Assembly: GCF_021462225.1 (NCBI RefSeq) | Contig: NC_061797.1 | Span: 35,614,147-35,678,146 of the forward strand | Direction of reading: 5' to 3' | Length of the DNA: 64,000 bases | Origin: Girardinichthys multiradiatus | Taxonomy: Eukaryota; Chordata; Actinopteri; Cyprinodontiformes; Goodeidae | Shown here: in pieces, positions 58,801 to 59,621 of the stretch | How the letters are laid out: each line of letters begins with the position of its first letter | Position numbering within the stretch: the stretch's first letter is position 1 | Notes under the pieces: model-generated | Databases searched by the model: none | Told to the model about the DNA's origin: nothing | The model's input: the letters and a program-made list of their open reading frames with translations, nothing else | Position numbers and translations under genes: made by a program

Positions 58801-59222
58801 TATTAACTGAAGCTGTGTGTATAGGATTCCAGTCCTATACATTGACGTTTTTGGACATGCCATGAAAAAATGTGGAAAGGTTCAAGATGTATACTTTTAC
58901 ATGGTGTATTTACTTTTTTAATACTATGTTGACACATAAAAAAATGCGATGCCTTAAAGAAAATGTTTTTTAATGTTATCATAGTCATATCAATAAATAT
59001 GCATTTATGTATATGTACCTTTTTAAACTGCACAGGTCTGCCACGTCTGCAAAACTGTGCATTAAAATAAAATCTTCTGTACCATCTTTTCAGATCATTG
59101 CAGCCCAGGAGGAGATGTTGCGGAAAGAAAGGGAGCTGGAGGAAGCCAGGAAGAAACTGGCTCAGATCAGGCAACAGCAGTACAAATTCCTGCCAAGTGA
59201 GCTACGCGAGGACACCAACTAA
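1718..59222 (+). CDS. tln2: talin-2, 53 exons, 5' partial
   Basis: Talin-2 is a large cytoskeletal adaptor. Its FERM head binds integrin beta tails and acidic lipids; its helical rod binds vinculin, RIAM, KANK and F-actin at focal adhesions, costameres and other adhesion sites. Fifty-three exons (listed separately) join in frame with consistent phases to about 2,420 codons. With roughly 119 residues missing upstream, the total is near 2,540, the usual length for vertebrate talin-2. Visible landmarks are the F3 segment [12 protein letters not shown], the linker motif ILQQQFNR, the R7 motif PPTWSVLAG and the C-terminal dimerisation helix. Talin-2 is preferred over talin-1 because of residue choices such as [16 protein letters not shown] and SKDRFGLEG (recalled family sequence, not searched). 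Which teleost paralogue (a or b) this is cannot be decided here. No frameshift or internal stop was found in the joined exons. Confidence 0.97.
1871..2926 (+). other. tln2: intron e1-e2
   Basis: AT-rich intron. I see no repeat family, RNA gene or conserved-looking block. Confidence 0.6.
2927..3069 (+). CDS. tln2: tln2 exon e2 (F1/F2)
   Basis: Encodes [14 protein letters not shown] onward to LNLLYVQ, the end of F1 and start of F2 (about residues 171-218). Acceptor ttttcag, donor gtaagc; ends in phase 0. Confidence 0.96.
3070..4362 (+). other. tln2: intron e2-e3
   Basis: AT-rich intron with no recognisable element; only stop-rich short frames. Confidence 0.6.
4363..4490 (+). CDS. tln2: tln2 exon e3 (F2)
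   Basis: Encodes [20 protein letters not shown] to HKHKPGFLD in F2. The Lys/His-rich patch EHKHK lies in the basic membrane-orientation surface known in talin F2. Donor gtaagt after the first two bases of an Asp codon. Confidence 0.96.
4709..4772 (+). CDS. tln2: tln2 exon e4 (F2)
   Basis: Short 64-base exon encoding [20 protein letters not shown] plus Q. It has the one-residue-longer AEKK form that I associate with talin-2 rather than talin-1. Donor gtgcgt; ends in phase 0. Confidence 0.94.
4853..4957 (+). CDS. tln2: tln2 exon e5 (F2/F3)
   Basis: Encodes [17 protein letters not shown] to [10 protein letters not shown], the F2-F3 junction (about residues 283-317). Acceptor ctacag, donor gtaagc; 35 whole codons. 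Confidence 0.96.
4958..6039 (+). other. tln2: intron e5-e6, first part
   Basis: No repeat recognised. A more GC-rich block at 5600-5750 is unexplained; the M2 relic follows. Confidence 0.5.
6040..6754 (-). mobile_element. mariner/Tc1-like relic, family M2
   Basis: Right end taagaggcacctgta and left end aaataaattagaata are decayed inverted repeats shared with the copy at 32863-33920. The minus strand holds a broken transposase piece (6105-6521) with [12 protein letters not shown] and [10 protein letters not shown] motifs. Internally deleted. Confidence 0.75.
6105..6521 (-). pseudogene. M2 transposase N-terminal remnant
   Basis: 138-residue open stretch related to the N-terminal half of the 25231-26052 transposase ([22 protein letters not shown]). 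The catalytic DDE half is missing. Confidence 0.7.
6822..6977 (+). CDS. tln2: tln2 exon e6 (F3, integrin-binding PTB fold)
   Basis: Fifty-two codons of F3. [14 protein letters not shown] contains the Leu equivalent to talin-1 L325 (membrane-proximal integrin contact). [12 protein letters not shown] holds the Arg-Trp pair equivalent to talin-1 R358/W359, which engages the integrin NPxY region. All are intact, so integrin activation is expected to be kept. Acceptor ttgcag, donor gtaaga. Confidence 0.97.
7364..8348 (-). pseudogene. Tc1 transposase, element B
   Basis: Starts at ATG complementary to 8346-8348 ([17 protein letters not shown]) and ends at 7364 (TRGGHTQY). Catalytic landmarks include FTDESRF and, after a frame change, [11 protein letters not shown]. 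At least two in-frame stops near the start and a frameshift around 7620-7640 inactivate it. The hAT insertion lies upstream of the ATG, outside the coding part. Confidence 0.85.
8759..9127 (+). pseudogene. hAT transposase N-terminal remnant
   Basis: Open stretch [18 protein letters not shown] at 8759-8971, with [19 protein letters not shown] resembling the zinc-finger (BED-like) region of hAT transposases. A later piece, [15 protein letters not shown] (about 9075-9127), resembles the next hAT block. A nested element follows directly; the catalytic core is absent. Confidence 0.65.
9130..9701. mobile_element. inverted-repeat element nested in the hAT
   Basis: About 570 bases with 60-base imperfect terminal inverted repeats: left contains gaggggacatggggaatt, right aattccccatgtcccctc. 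Both arms also carry cgcaata and ttgcg runs. No coding capacity. Superfamily not settled; no clear target duplication. It interrupts the hAT transposase remnant. Confidence 0.8.
10060..10190. repeat. fish interspersed repeat fragment
   Basis: Contains gtccctgaggaccaggg and ctggagcagacacacatc, typical of a very common teleost non-autonomous DNA element. A piece of the same repeat lies inverted at 13697-13780. Confidence 0.6.
10913..12186 (+). other. tln2: intron e6-e7, last part
   Basis: Beyond the nested transposons. 10920-11400 shares diverged segments with introns at 22640-23060 and 40850-41250 (see findings). The rest is plain. Confidence 0.5.
12187..12288 (+). CDS. tln2: tln2 exon e7 (end of F3)
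   Basis: Encodes [19 protein letters not shown] to IDIILKK, the final strand and helix of F3. It lies 5.2 kb from e6; the intervening intron carries the nested transposons. Acceptor tgcag, donor gtgaga. Confidence 0.96.
12670..12746 (+). CDS. tln2: tln2 exon e8 (head-rod linker)
   Basis: Encodes [20 protein letters not shown] then SVSPK and two bases of a Lys codon. This is the start of the flexible linker after F3. Donor gtatgt. Confidence 0.94.
12747..13239 (+). other. tln2: intron e8-e9, first part
   Basis: Plain AT-rich intron with a short (GT)n run at about 12831-12850. Confidence 0.5.
13240..14160 (+). mobile_element. decayed Tc1-like transposon C
   Basis: Transposase start at 13368 ([19 protein letters not shown]) and later blocks such as catggtggtggcagcatcat match other Tc1 copies here. 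The 3' end has the tacttctgcatgg form of the Tc1 terminus. Heavily mutated and broken by a fragment at 13697-13780. Confidence 0.7.
13697..13780. repeat. hAT-type repeat fragment inside Tc1 C
   Basis: ccctggtcctcaggaccc is the reverse complement of a motif at 10060-10190. It replaces part of the Tc1 transposase region. Confidence 0.55.
14250..14430 (+). CDS. tln2: tln2 exon e9 (linker with calpain site)
   Basis: Encodes [13 protein letters not shown] through [10 protein letters not shown] to GHMPPL. The LQQQ motif matches the known calpain cleavage site between head and rod, so head release is probably possible. Acceptor cttgaag, donor gtatga. Confidence 0.94.
14574..14687 (+). CDS. tln2: tln2 exon e10 (R1)
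   Basis: Encodes [19 protein letters not shown] to LPPLGQDM, the first helices of rod bundle R1. Acceptor tgcag, donor gtagag. Confidence 0.95.
14798..14906 (+). CDS. tln2: tln2 exon e11 (R1)
   Basis: Encodes [20 protein letters not shown] to VVNLTAG (phase 1 end). R1 bundle, about residues 528-563. Donor gttagt. Confidence 0.95.
15311..15519 (+). CDS. tln2: tln2 exon e12 (R1)
   Basis: Encodes [20 protein letters not shown] through [17 protein letters not shown] to VEPTSGE. Remainder of R1, which contains the first vinculin-binding region of the talin rod. Donor gtgaga. Confidence 0.96.
15520..16199 (+). other. tln2: intron e12-e13
   Basis: No transposon seen. 15690-15910 is more GC-rich and repeat-free, a possible conserved non-coding block. 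Confidence 0.45.
16200..16298 (+). CDS. tln2: tln2 exon e13 (R1/R2)
   Basis: Encodes [20 protein letters not shown] to ETDERFQ, the R1-R2 junction. Acceptor ctttag, donor gtaacc. Confidence 0.95.
16588..16755 (+). CDS. tln2: tln2 exon e14 (R2)
   Basis: Encodes [20 protein letters not shown] through [20 protein letters not shown] to CAK. Ala-rich amphipathic helices of R2. Donor gtacag. Confidence 0.96.
17330..18140 (+). mobile_element. mariner/Tc1-like relic, family M2
   Basis: gaagactgctgatttgtcag (17438) and attattggaaagtggagtgg (17550) match the transposase start region shared by the M2 copies at 20785 and 32863. Near 17822-17880 gcctccatgg-type 3' blocks remain. No open transposase. Confidence 0.65.
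18141..18707 (+). other. tln2: intron e14-e15, last part
   Basis: No element identified. A 40-base segment at 18589-18629 is repeated at 19512-19550. Confidence 0.45.
18708..18842 (+). CDS. tln2: tln2 exon e15 (R2)
   Basis: Encodes [20 protein letters not shown] to GELLKQ in R2. Acceptor tctcag, donor gtcagc. Confidence 0.95.
19013..19172 (+). CDS. tln2: tln2 exon e16 (R2/R3)
   Basis: Encodes [20 protein letters not shown] through [15 protein letters not shown] to SSMGDAG. R3 starts here; in talin-1 it is the least stable bundle and the first to unfold under force. Donor gtgagt, phase 1. Confidence 0.95.
19173..21686 (+). other. tln2: intron e16-e17
   Basis: Long AT-rich intron. Contents: the 19512 repeat, a hairpin at 20179-20263, an M2 fragment at 20785-21190 and a T/G tract before e17. 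Confidence 0.5.
20785..21190 (+). mobile_element. mariner/Tc1-like fragment, family M2
   Basis: 5' half only: ctcaataaattag end and gaagactgctgactttacaa near 21034, aligned with the same segment of the 32863 copy. No transposase frame left. Confidence 0.6.
21687..21853 (+). CDS. tln2: tln2 exon e17 (R3)
   Basis: Encodes [20 protein letters not shown] through [20 protein letters not shown] to EAAK. R3 helices with the vinculin-binding-site pattern. Acceptor gtacag, donor gtgagc. Confidence 0.96.
21854..24421 (+). other. tln2: intron e17-e18
   Basis: 2.6 kb. 22640-23060 holds the diverged segment shared with two other introns. 23300-23580 looks like a conserved non-coding block. No transposon identified. 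Confidence 0.5.
24422..24550 (+). CDS. tln2: tln2 exon e18 (R3/R4)
   Basis: Encodes [20 protein letters not shown] to KKKLINRLE. End of R3 and start of R4. Acceptor tctcag, donor gttagc; ends in phase 0. It lies 2.6 kb after e17 and just upstream of the Tc1 copy at 24763. Confidence 0.95.
24763..26329 (+). mobile_element. Tc1 family T3, copy 1 (long TIRs)
   Basis: 1,567 bases flanked by TA. Terminal inverted repeats of about 200 bases (24763-24965 and 26128-26329) start caggtccttctcaaaatatt. The enclosed transposase is almost open. A closely similar copy in the same orientation lies at 46236-47832 and a solo end at 62814. High similarity implies recent activity. Confidence 0.95.
25090..26052 (+). 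pseudogene. Tc1 (DD34E) transposase, family T3 copy 1
   Basis: ATG at 25090 opens [19 protein letters not shown], then a TAA at codon 20 where copy 2 has CAA. After it the frame is open for 273 residues (25231-26052). It has the helix-turn-helix region [15 protein letters not shown], the linker [10 protein letters not shown] and catalytic residues in [14 protein letters not shown] and NPIENLW, with 34 residues between the last Asp and Glu. About 14 codons after HIPQ are missing in frame relative to copy 2. Likely inactive. Confidence 0.9.
26544..26657 (+). CDS. tln2: tln2 exon e19 (R4)
   Basis: Encodes [20 protein letters not shown] to LVQSCK, an almost pure Ala-rich helix of R4. Acceptor cttag, donor gtgagg. 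Confidence 0.95.
26881..26994 (+). CDS. tln2: tln2 exon e20 (R4)
   Basis: Encodes [20 protein letters not shown] to IIASQNFLQ in R4. Acceptor ccacag, donor gtacaa. Confidence 0.95.
27361..27495 (+). CDS. tln2: tln2 exon e21 (R4)
   Basis: Encodes [20 protein letters not shown] to LRTSAQK, the last helices of R4. Acceptor ttctag, donor gtagag. Confidence 0.95.
27842..27970 (+). CDS. tln2: tln2 exon e22 (R5)
   Basis: Encodes [20 protein letters not shown] to LKPLPGES, the start of R5. Acceptor ttctag, donor gtgcga. Confidence 0.94.
28085..28187 (+). CDS. tln2: tln2 exon e23 (R5)
   Basis: Encodes [20 protein letters not shown] to GNEHYT plus one base of a Gly codon. The donor gttggt is weak but is the only one that keeps frame with the next exon ([11 protein letters not shown]). 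Confidence 0.92.
28298..28506 (+). CDS. tln2: tln2 exon e24 (R5)
   Basis: Encodes [20 protein letters not shown] through [16 protein letters not shown] to QQRLAQ. Completes most of R5. Acceptor tcccag, donor gtaaga. Confidence 0.96.
28756..28875 (+). CDS. tln2: tln2 exon e25 (R5/R6)
   Basis: Encodes [20 protein letters not shown] to KKLLIET. Acceptor tccag, donor gtgagt; 40 codons. Confidence 0.95.
29030..29227 (+). CDS. tln2: tln2 exon e26 (R6)
   Basis: Encodes [20 protein letters not shown] through [17 protein letters not shown] to AGHTQ. R6 helices. Acceptor tttcag, donor gttgga. Confidence 0.95.
29330..29469 (+). CDS. tln2: tln2 exon e27 (R6)
   Basis: Encodes [20 protein letters not shown] to LLAAAA and two bases of an Arg codon. 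A decayed transposon starts only about 20 bases beyond the donor gtatga. Confidence 0.94.
29490..30450 (-). mobile_element. decayed Tc1-like transposon, minus strand
   Basis: Starts caatgccttgagaaa next to TA, only 20 bases from the e27 donor. Reverse-strand transposase traces include the N-terminal block at 30090-30180 and ttgtggagtgcaccactaat at 29948. The 3' side has caattatgcactcctttatg, the usual subterminal block of this family. Confidence 0.7.
30712..30805 (+). CDS. tln2: tln2 exon e28 (R6/R7)
   Basis: Encodes [20 protein letters not shown] to ALRELE. The first base completes an Arg codon from e27. Acceptor tttcag, donor gtaaat. Confidence 0.95.
30884..30973 (+). CDS. tln2: tln2 exon e29 (R7)
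   Basis: Encodes [20 protein letters not shown] to VMENSK, 30 codons of R7. Only 78 bases separate it from e28. Acceptor atcag, donor gtaggc. Confidence 0.95.
31068..31190 (+). CDS. tln2: tln2 exon e30 (R7, KANK-binding face)
   Basis: Encodes [18 protein letters not shown] to LTEAAAQ. By register the Gly in VLGES is the counterpart of talin-1 G1404, a residue needed for KANK binding to R7. Acceptor tccag, donor gtacag. Confidence 0.95.
31264..31407 (+). CDS. tln2: tln2 exon e31 (R7/R8)
   Basis: Encodes [20 protein letters not shown] to DPQSSPSQ. R8 is the four-helix bundle inserted in the R7 loop; in talin-1 it binds RIAM, vinculin and DLC1. Acceptor cccag, donor gtgcac. Confidence 0.95.
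31408..32050 (+). other. tln2: intron e31-e32
   Basis: AT-rich; nothing recognised. Confidence 0.5.
32051..32212 (+). CDS. tln2: tln2 exon e32 (R8)
   Basis: Encodes [20 protein letters not shown] through [17 protein letters not shown] to LVKTIK. R8 helices with the vinculin-binding-site pattern. Acceptor gacag, donor gtatga. Confidence 0.96.
32371..32511 (+). CDS. tln2: tln2 exon e33 (R8/R7)
   Basis: Encodes [20 protein letters not shown] to PAKISNE. Returns from R8 into the split R7 bundle. Donor gtgtga. Confidence 0.95.
32628..32809 (+). CDS. tln2: tln2 exon e34 (R7)
   Basis: Encodes [18 protein letters not shown] through [18 protein letters not shown] to LITAI and two bases of Arg. The Trp in PPTWSVLAG is the counterpart of talin-1 W1630 in the KANK site. 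Donor gttaga; the next base of the Arg codon comes from e35. Confidence 0.95.
32863..33920 (+). mobile_element. mariner/Tc1-like relic, family M2 (fullest copy)
   Basis: caggtgtgcctcagtaaatt start after TA; the 3' end is a diverged inverted match ending at a TA. The transposase region (about 33075-33660) is shortened and full of stops but retains QSAISKH-like and ATPAKY-like C-terminal traces. Confidence 0.7.
33921..34689 (+). other. tln2: intron e34-e35, last part
   Basis: Repeat-free and fairly complex from 34060 to 34560; candidate conserved block. A T tract precedes the e35 acceptor. Confidence 0.45.
34690..34822 (+). CDS. tln2: tln2 exon e35 (R9)
   Basis: Encodes [20 protein letters not shown] to DDISLE. 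R9 is the bundle that masks the F3 integrin site in autoinhibited talin. Acceptor tttcag after a long T tract, donor gtgagc. Confidence 0.95.
35016..35117 (+). CDS. tln2: tln2 exon e36 (R9)
   Basis: Encodes [20 protein letters not shown] to ASQLGHK. Last exon before the intron carrying the 5-kb L2 element. Acceptor ttcag, donor gtatgt. Confidence 0.95.
35118..35689 (+). other. tln2: intron e36-e37, before the L2 element
   Basis: AT-rich with a T run at 35287-35304; no element recognised. Confidence 0.5.
35700..36421 (+). pseudogene. L2 ORF1 remnant with SGNH esterase domain
   Basis: [14 protein letters not shown] (nucleophile Ser), [12 protein letters not shown] (Asn block) and [11 protein letters not shown] (Asp/His block) are the conserved blocks of an SGNH hydrolase. 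Such esterases occur in ORF1 of CR1/L2 elements, where their role is not clear. A stop near 35890 breaks it from the upstream piece [18 protein letters not shown]. Confidence 0.8.
36670..37566 (+). pseudogene. L2 ORF2 endonuclease part
   Basis: 298-residue open frame. [21 protein letters not shown] and [10 protein letters not shown] are the APE-type endonuclease motifs with Glu, Asp/Asn and Asp/His catalytic residues. The ORF2 start lies slightly upstream in another frame (LNIRSLF-like at about 36642). A TAG at 37564 ends it early. Confidence 0.85.
37582..39480 (+). pseudogene. L2 ORF2 reverse transcriptase part
   Basis: Split over at least four frames: [20 protein letters not shown] (38185), [16 protein letters not shown] (38395), [16 protein letters not shown] (38570) and [11 protein letters not shown] (38672). 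These are RT motifs including the catalytic YADD. The C-terminal [20 protein letters not shown] block follows at about 39120. Several frameshifts make it inactive. Confidence 0.88.
40701..41366 (+). other. tln2: intron e36-e37, after the L2 element
   Basis: 40850-41250 carries the diverged segment shared with 10920-11400 and 22640-23060. Confidence 0.45.
41367..41537 (+). CDS. tln2: tln2 exon e37 (R9), GC splice donor
   Basis: Encodes [20 protein letters not shown] through [18 protein letters not shown] to GGGNPK. The donor is AAG|gcagga: no GT lies nearby, and the upstream gtggag would shift the frame into a stop. e38 joins in phase 0 to give NPKASHTHDA, so a GC-AG intron is the best reading. 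Confidence 0.93.
41678..41824 (+). CDS. tln2: tln2 exon e38 (R9/R10)
   Basis: Encodes [20 protein letters not shown] through [15 protein letters not shown] to MAM. Acceptor ttatag, donor gtgagt. Confidence 0.95.
41825..43028 (+). other. tln2: intron e38-e39
   Basis: A Tc1-end fragment (41960-42190), then a repeat-free block from about 42300 to 42720, then a strong hairpin at 42730-42784. Confidence 0.5.
41960..42190. repeat. Tc1-end fragment
   Basis: gcaaaagtattcctacctct and the following acacccataaatgttcc resemble one terminal region of fish Tc1 elements. No second end or transposase found. Confidence 0.4.
43029..43130 (+). CDS. tln2: tln2 exon e39 (R10)
   Basis: Encodes [20 protein letters not shown] to LTAQEM, 34 codons of R10. 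Acceptor gtttag, donor gtaagc. Confidence 0.95.
43325..43444 (+). CDS. tln2: tln2 exon e40 (R10)
   Basis: Encodes [20 protein letters not shown] to HTAEPEE in R10. Acceptor atcag, donor gtgagg. Confidence 0.95.
43530..44110 (+). mobile_element. internally deleted Tc1-like relic
   Basis: Contains agaggcctattgtaac, catgcactccacaaatctgg, aacacaccatgcctatggtg and aaacatggtggtatcagcat, in the order of a Tc1 transposase. No open frame; ends poorly kept. Confidence 0.65.
44186..44332 (+). CDS. tln2: tln2 exon e41 (R10)
   Basis: Encodes [20 protein letters not shown] to ARAVTEK. Acceptor ttgcag, donor gtatga. A decayed Tc1 relic occupies much of the preceding intron. Confidence 0.95.
44614..44780 (+). 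CDS. tln2: tln2 exon e42 (R10/R11)
   Basis: Encodes [20 protein letters not shown] through [17 protein letters not shown] to FADH and two bases of Arg. R11 belongs to the second integrin-binding region (IBS2) of the talin rod. Donor gttggg. Confidence 0.95.
44855..45620 (-). mobile_element. Rex1/Babar-like LINE 3' fragment (antisense)
   Basis: Begins cagaataagaatcagcttta and continues with gggggaagaaactgtttctg and tttgtggggtctgcaggg. These are features I recall from the reverse complement of a common teleost Rex-type LINE 3' end. Frames are broken. Family name from memory. Confidence 0.5.
46005..46188 (+). CDS. tln2: tln2 exon e43 (R11)
   Basis: Encodes [20 protein letters not shown] through [17 protein letters not shown] to DDPETQ. 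IBS2 region. Donor gttacc; phase 0. A second copy of the long-TIR Tc1 family begins 47 bases beyond. Confidence 0.95.
46236..47832 (+). mobile_element. Tc1 family T3, copy 2 (long TIRs)
   Basis: 1,597 bases flanked by TA, starting caggtccttctcaaaatatt and ending in its inverted copy. Same strand and structure as copy 1 (24763-26329), about 21.5 kb downstream. It begins 47 bases after the e43 donor and ends 70 bases before e44, filling nearly the whole intron. Confidence 0.95.
46565..47555 (+). pseudogene. Tc1 (DD34E) transposase, family T3 copy 2
   Basis: ATG at 46565; the first 150 or so residues are open, including [20 protein letters not shown], which copy 1 lacks. A 4-base loss just after SDESK (about 47015) and a 10-base loss near 47222 shift the frame, so the catalytic half is read in other frames (47074-47358, 47325-47555). 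Catalytic blocks are otherwise recognisable. Confidence 0.9.
47903..48028 (+). CDS. tln2: tln2 exon e44 (R11)
   Basis: Encodes [20 protein letters not shown] to QLKGAAK. Acceptor ttctag, donor gtaagg; begins in phase 0. Confidence 0.95.
48029..49314 (+). other. tln2: intron e44-e45
   Basis: 1.3 kb with no transposon recognised and no RNA gene seen. Confidence 0.5.
49315..49431 (+). CDS. tln2: tln2 exon e45 (R11/R12)
   Basis: Encodes [20 protein letters not shown] to IKQEMA. Acceptor tgccag, donor gtaaga. Confidence 0.95.
49636..49821 (+). CDS. tln2: tln2 exon e46 (R12)
   Basis: Encodes [20 protein letters not shown] through [15 protein letters not shown] to LTTCK. R12. Acceptor tctcag, donor gtggtg (weak, but the frame into e47 holds). 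Confidence 0.94.
49900..50007 (+). CDS. tln2: tln2 exon e47 (R12)
   Basis: Encodes [20 protein letters not shown] to LLEQVLL. Only 78 bases after e46. Acceptor tgtcag, donor gtaggt. Confidence 0.95.
50143..50248 (+). CDS. tln2: tln2 exon e48 (R12)
   Basis: Encodes [20 protein letters not shown] to TAEAMKG (phase 1 end). Acceptor tatag, donor gtaacg. A transposon relic begins about 14 bases into the intron. Confidence 0.95.
50262..51332 (-). mobile_element. decayed Tc1-like element, minus strand
   Basis: cccacattttgtcacatta and aatgtattttattgggattt on the left, and tttgaatacttttgcaaggc ending in tgta on the right, are the usual Tc1 subterminal and terminal blocks. The interior holds antisense transposase traces (gattctgccaccaccatgtg). 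The left terminus is lost; the relic begins about 14 bases from the e48 donor. Confidence 0.75.
51090..51205 (+). repeat. short retroposon tail inside Tc1 relic
   Basis: gtgtgtgaatgtgtggatga, gtgaagcgctttgcggtctt and cagaccatttaccatttcc are features of a widespread teleost SINE/LINE 3' tail. It interrupts the Tc1 relic. Confidence 0.55.
51744..51868 (+). CDS. tln2: tln2 exon e49 (R12/R13)
   Basis: Encodes [20 protein letters not shown] to PRAKPK. Start of the C-terminal actin-binding (THATCH, I/LWEQ) module. Donor gtgggt opens the intron that carries mir-190. Confidence 0.96.
52196..52330. repeat. possible hAT-type MITE fragment
   Basis: taggggtgcataatatatcg resembles one end of a common fish hAT MITE. 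No matching opposite end seen. Confidence 0.35.
52726..52811 (+). ncRNA. mir190: mir-190 precursor hairpin
   Basis: Sense-strand hairpin in the tln2 intron between the exons at 51868 and 52994. The 5p arm at 52740-52761 reads as miR-190a-5p (seed GATATGT); the 3p arm lies at 52778-52798 and pairs with it across a 16-base loop. Flanks TGCAG and TACAGTGTC also match the remembered mammalian precursor. Mammalian MIR190A is hosted by a TLN2 intron, so the placement supports both calls. It is probably co-transcribed with tln2 and released by Drosha and Dicer. Confidence rests on recalled sequence. Confidence 0.95.
52994..53182 (+). CDS. tln2: tln2 exon e50 (R13, actin-binding THATCH)
   Basis: Encodes [20 protein letters not shown] through [17 protein letters not shown] to QGLISA. 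THATCH core of R13, the main F-actin site. Acceptor cctcag, donor gtaagt. Confidence 0.97.
53272..53454 (+). CDS. tln2: tln2 exon e51 (R13, THATCH)
   Basis: Encodes [20 protein letters not shown] through [18 protein letters not shown] to [15 protein letters not shown] contains the KVK surface implicated in actin binding in talin-1. Donor gtatgt. Confidence 0.97.
53815..55445 (+). mobile_element. Tc1-like transposon, nearly complete, long TIRs
   Basis: 1,631 bases flanked by TA (53813-53814, 55446-55447). Terminal inverted repeats of about 210 bases, starting cagtgccttgcgaaagtact and ending in its near-complement. Lies in the intron between e51 and e52. The transposase has one evident lesion, making this the best-kept mobile element here. 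Confidence 0.95.
54206..55226 (+). pseudogene. Tc1 (DD34E) transposase with one frameshift
   Basis: [20 protein letters not shown] opens at 54206. The paired-like DNA-binding region ([18 protein letters not shown]) and linker ([15 protein letters not shown]) follow, then catalytic blocks [20 protein letters not shown] and, one base out of frame, [11 protein letters not shown]. The first frame ends at 55075; the second runs to 55226 (ATKY, then TAA). The shift lies at about 55012-55018, in an A run of gtcaaaagtcc, and looks like one extra base. A sequencing error there would be worth excluding. Confidence 0.92.
55523..55648 (+). CDS. tln2: tln2 exon e52 (R13/dimerisation)
   Basis: Encodes [20 protein letters not shown] to FVGGIAQ. 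The first residue is Ile where talins I recall have Ala; it falls at the splice border. Acceptor ctgtag, donor gtaatg. Confidence 0.95.
55999..56527. mobile_element. Tc1/mariner-type MITE
   Basis: 529 bases flanked by TA. Ends cactaccggtcaaacgttta and the inverted ctttggactggtagtg. No transposase; an internal gggcggctac block recurs inverted as gtagccgccc. It sits inside a LINE-derived region. Confidence 0.85.
56530..56985 (-). mobile_element. LINE reverse-transcriptase fragment (antisense)
   Basis: The minus strand encodes [20 protein letters not shown] and [15 protein letters not shown] (56784-56975), typical of the region after the RT domain in fish LINEs. A further C-terminal piece lies at 56587-56787. 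Truncated; clade not assigned. Confidence 0.65.
57195..58908 (-). mobile_element. decayed Tc1-like element hosting a LINE fragment
   Basis: Left side ggggacagaccaacacaagg and right side aaaatgtggaaaggttcaag with tatacttttac are the two subterminal regions of a Tc1 element. Between them catgatgttgccaccatgca is an antisense transposase trace. The block 57895-58800 is a LINE insertion. Confidence 0.65.
57895..58800 (-). mobile_element. L2-like LINE 3' fragment (antisense)
   Basis: The minus strand encodes [20 protein letters not shown] and [20 protein letters not shown] (58222-58554), the C-terminal end of an L2-type ORF2. The sense-strand left edge caaggcaaggcaagtttatc is its 3' tail. It is related to the C-terminal part of the element at 35690-40700 but not the same copy. 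Confidence 0.75.
59094..59222 (+). CDS. tln2: tln2 exon e53 (dimerisation helix, stop)
   Basis: Last coding exon: [20 protein letters not shown] to [15 protein letters not shown], then TAA at 59220-59222. This charged helix forms the antiparallel talin homodimer and completes the actin-binding site; the Arg in AQIRQQQ matches a known dimer contact. Acceptor tttcag. Confidence 0.97.
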   Translation: MIAAQEEMLRKERELEEARKKLAQIRQQQYKFLPSELREDTN

Positions 59223-59615
59223 TACCTGCTGTGTAACATTACACTGATGTGAGGAGCACATCTCTTTTAGATGTCGCACACCTGGACAGGTGTATGGCCC
59301 ACAGTGACATCTGGGACTGGTTCTTAAAAAAAACTAGTAAAGCTTAAGCGGAAACTTCGTCGCATGAAAGATCTTAGATTCAGCTATGAGTGAGTTTCAA
59401 ATACTACTGTGTGGAGCCTAACTACTTACTGCAAACAACATAAAGATTGTGGTGAACTGACAACTTTTTCCTCTCATATACTGTTTATTATAACTACTTA
59501 ACCCAGAATGTGACATCCCTTGAACAAACAGCACAGCTCACATATGCTCTTGTTATCCCTATAAGCTTTTATGTTCCATTTCAGTTTGCAGCTCCATTGC
59601 AAAAGCTTTTAAATG

Positions 59616-59621
59616 AATAAA
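59616..59621 (+). terminator. proximal poly(A) signal
   Basis: AATAAA about 390 bases after the tln2 stop. It could produce a short 3' UTR isoform; use is not proven. Confidence 0.4.
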
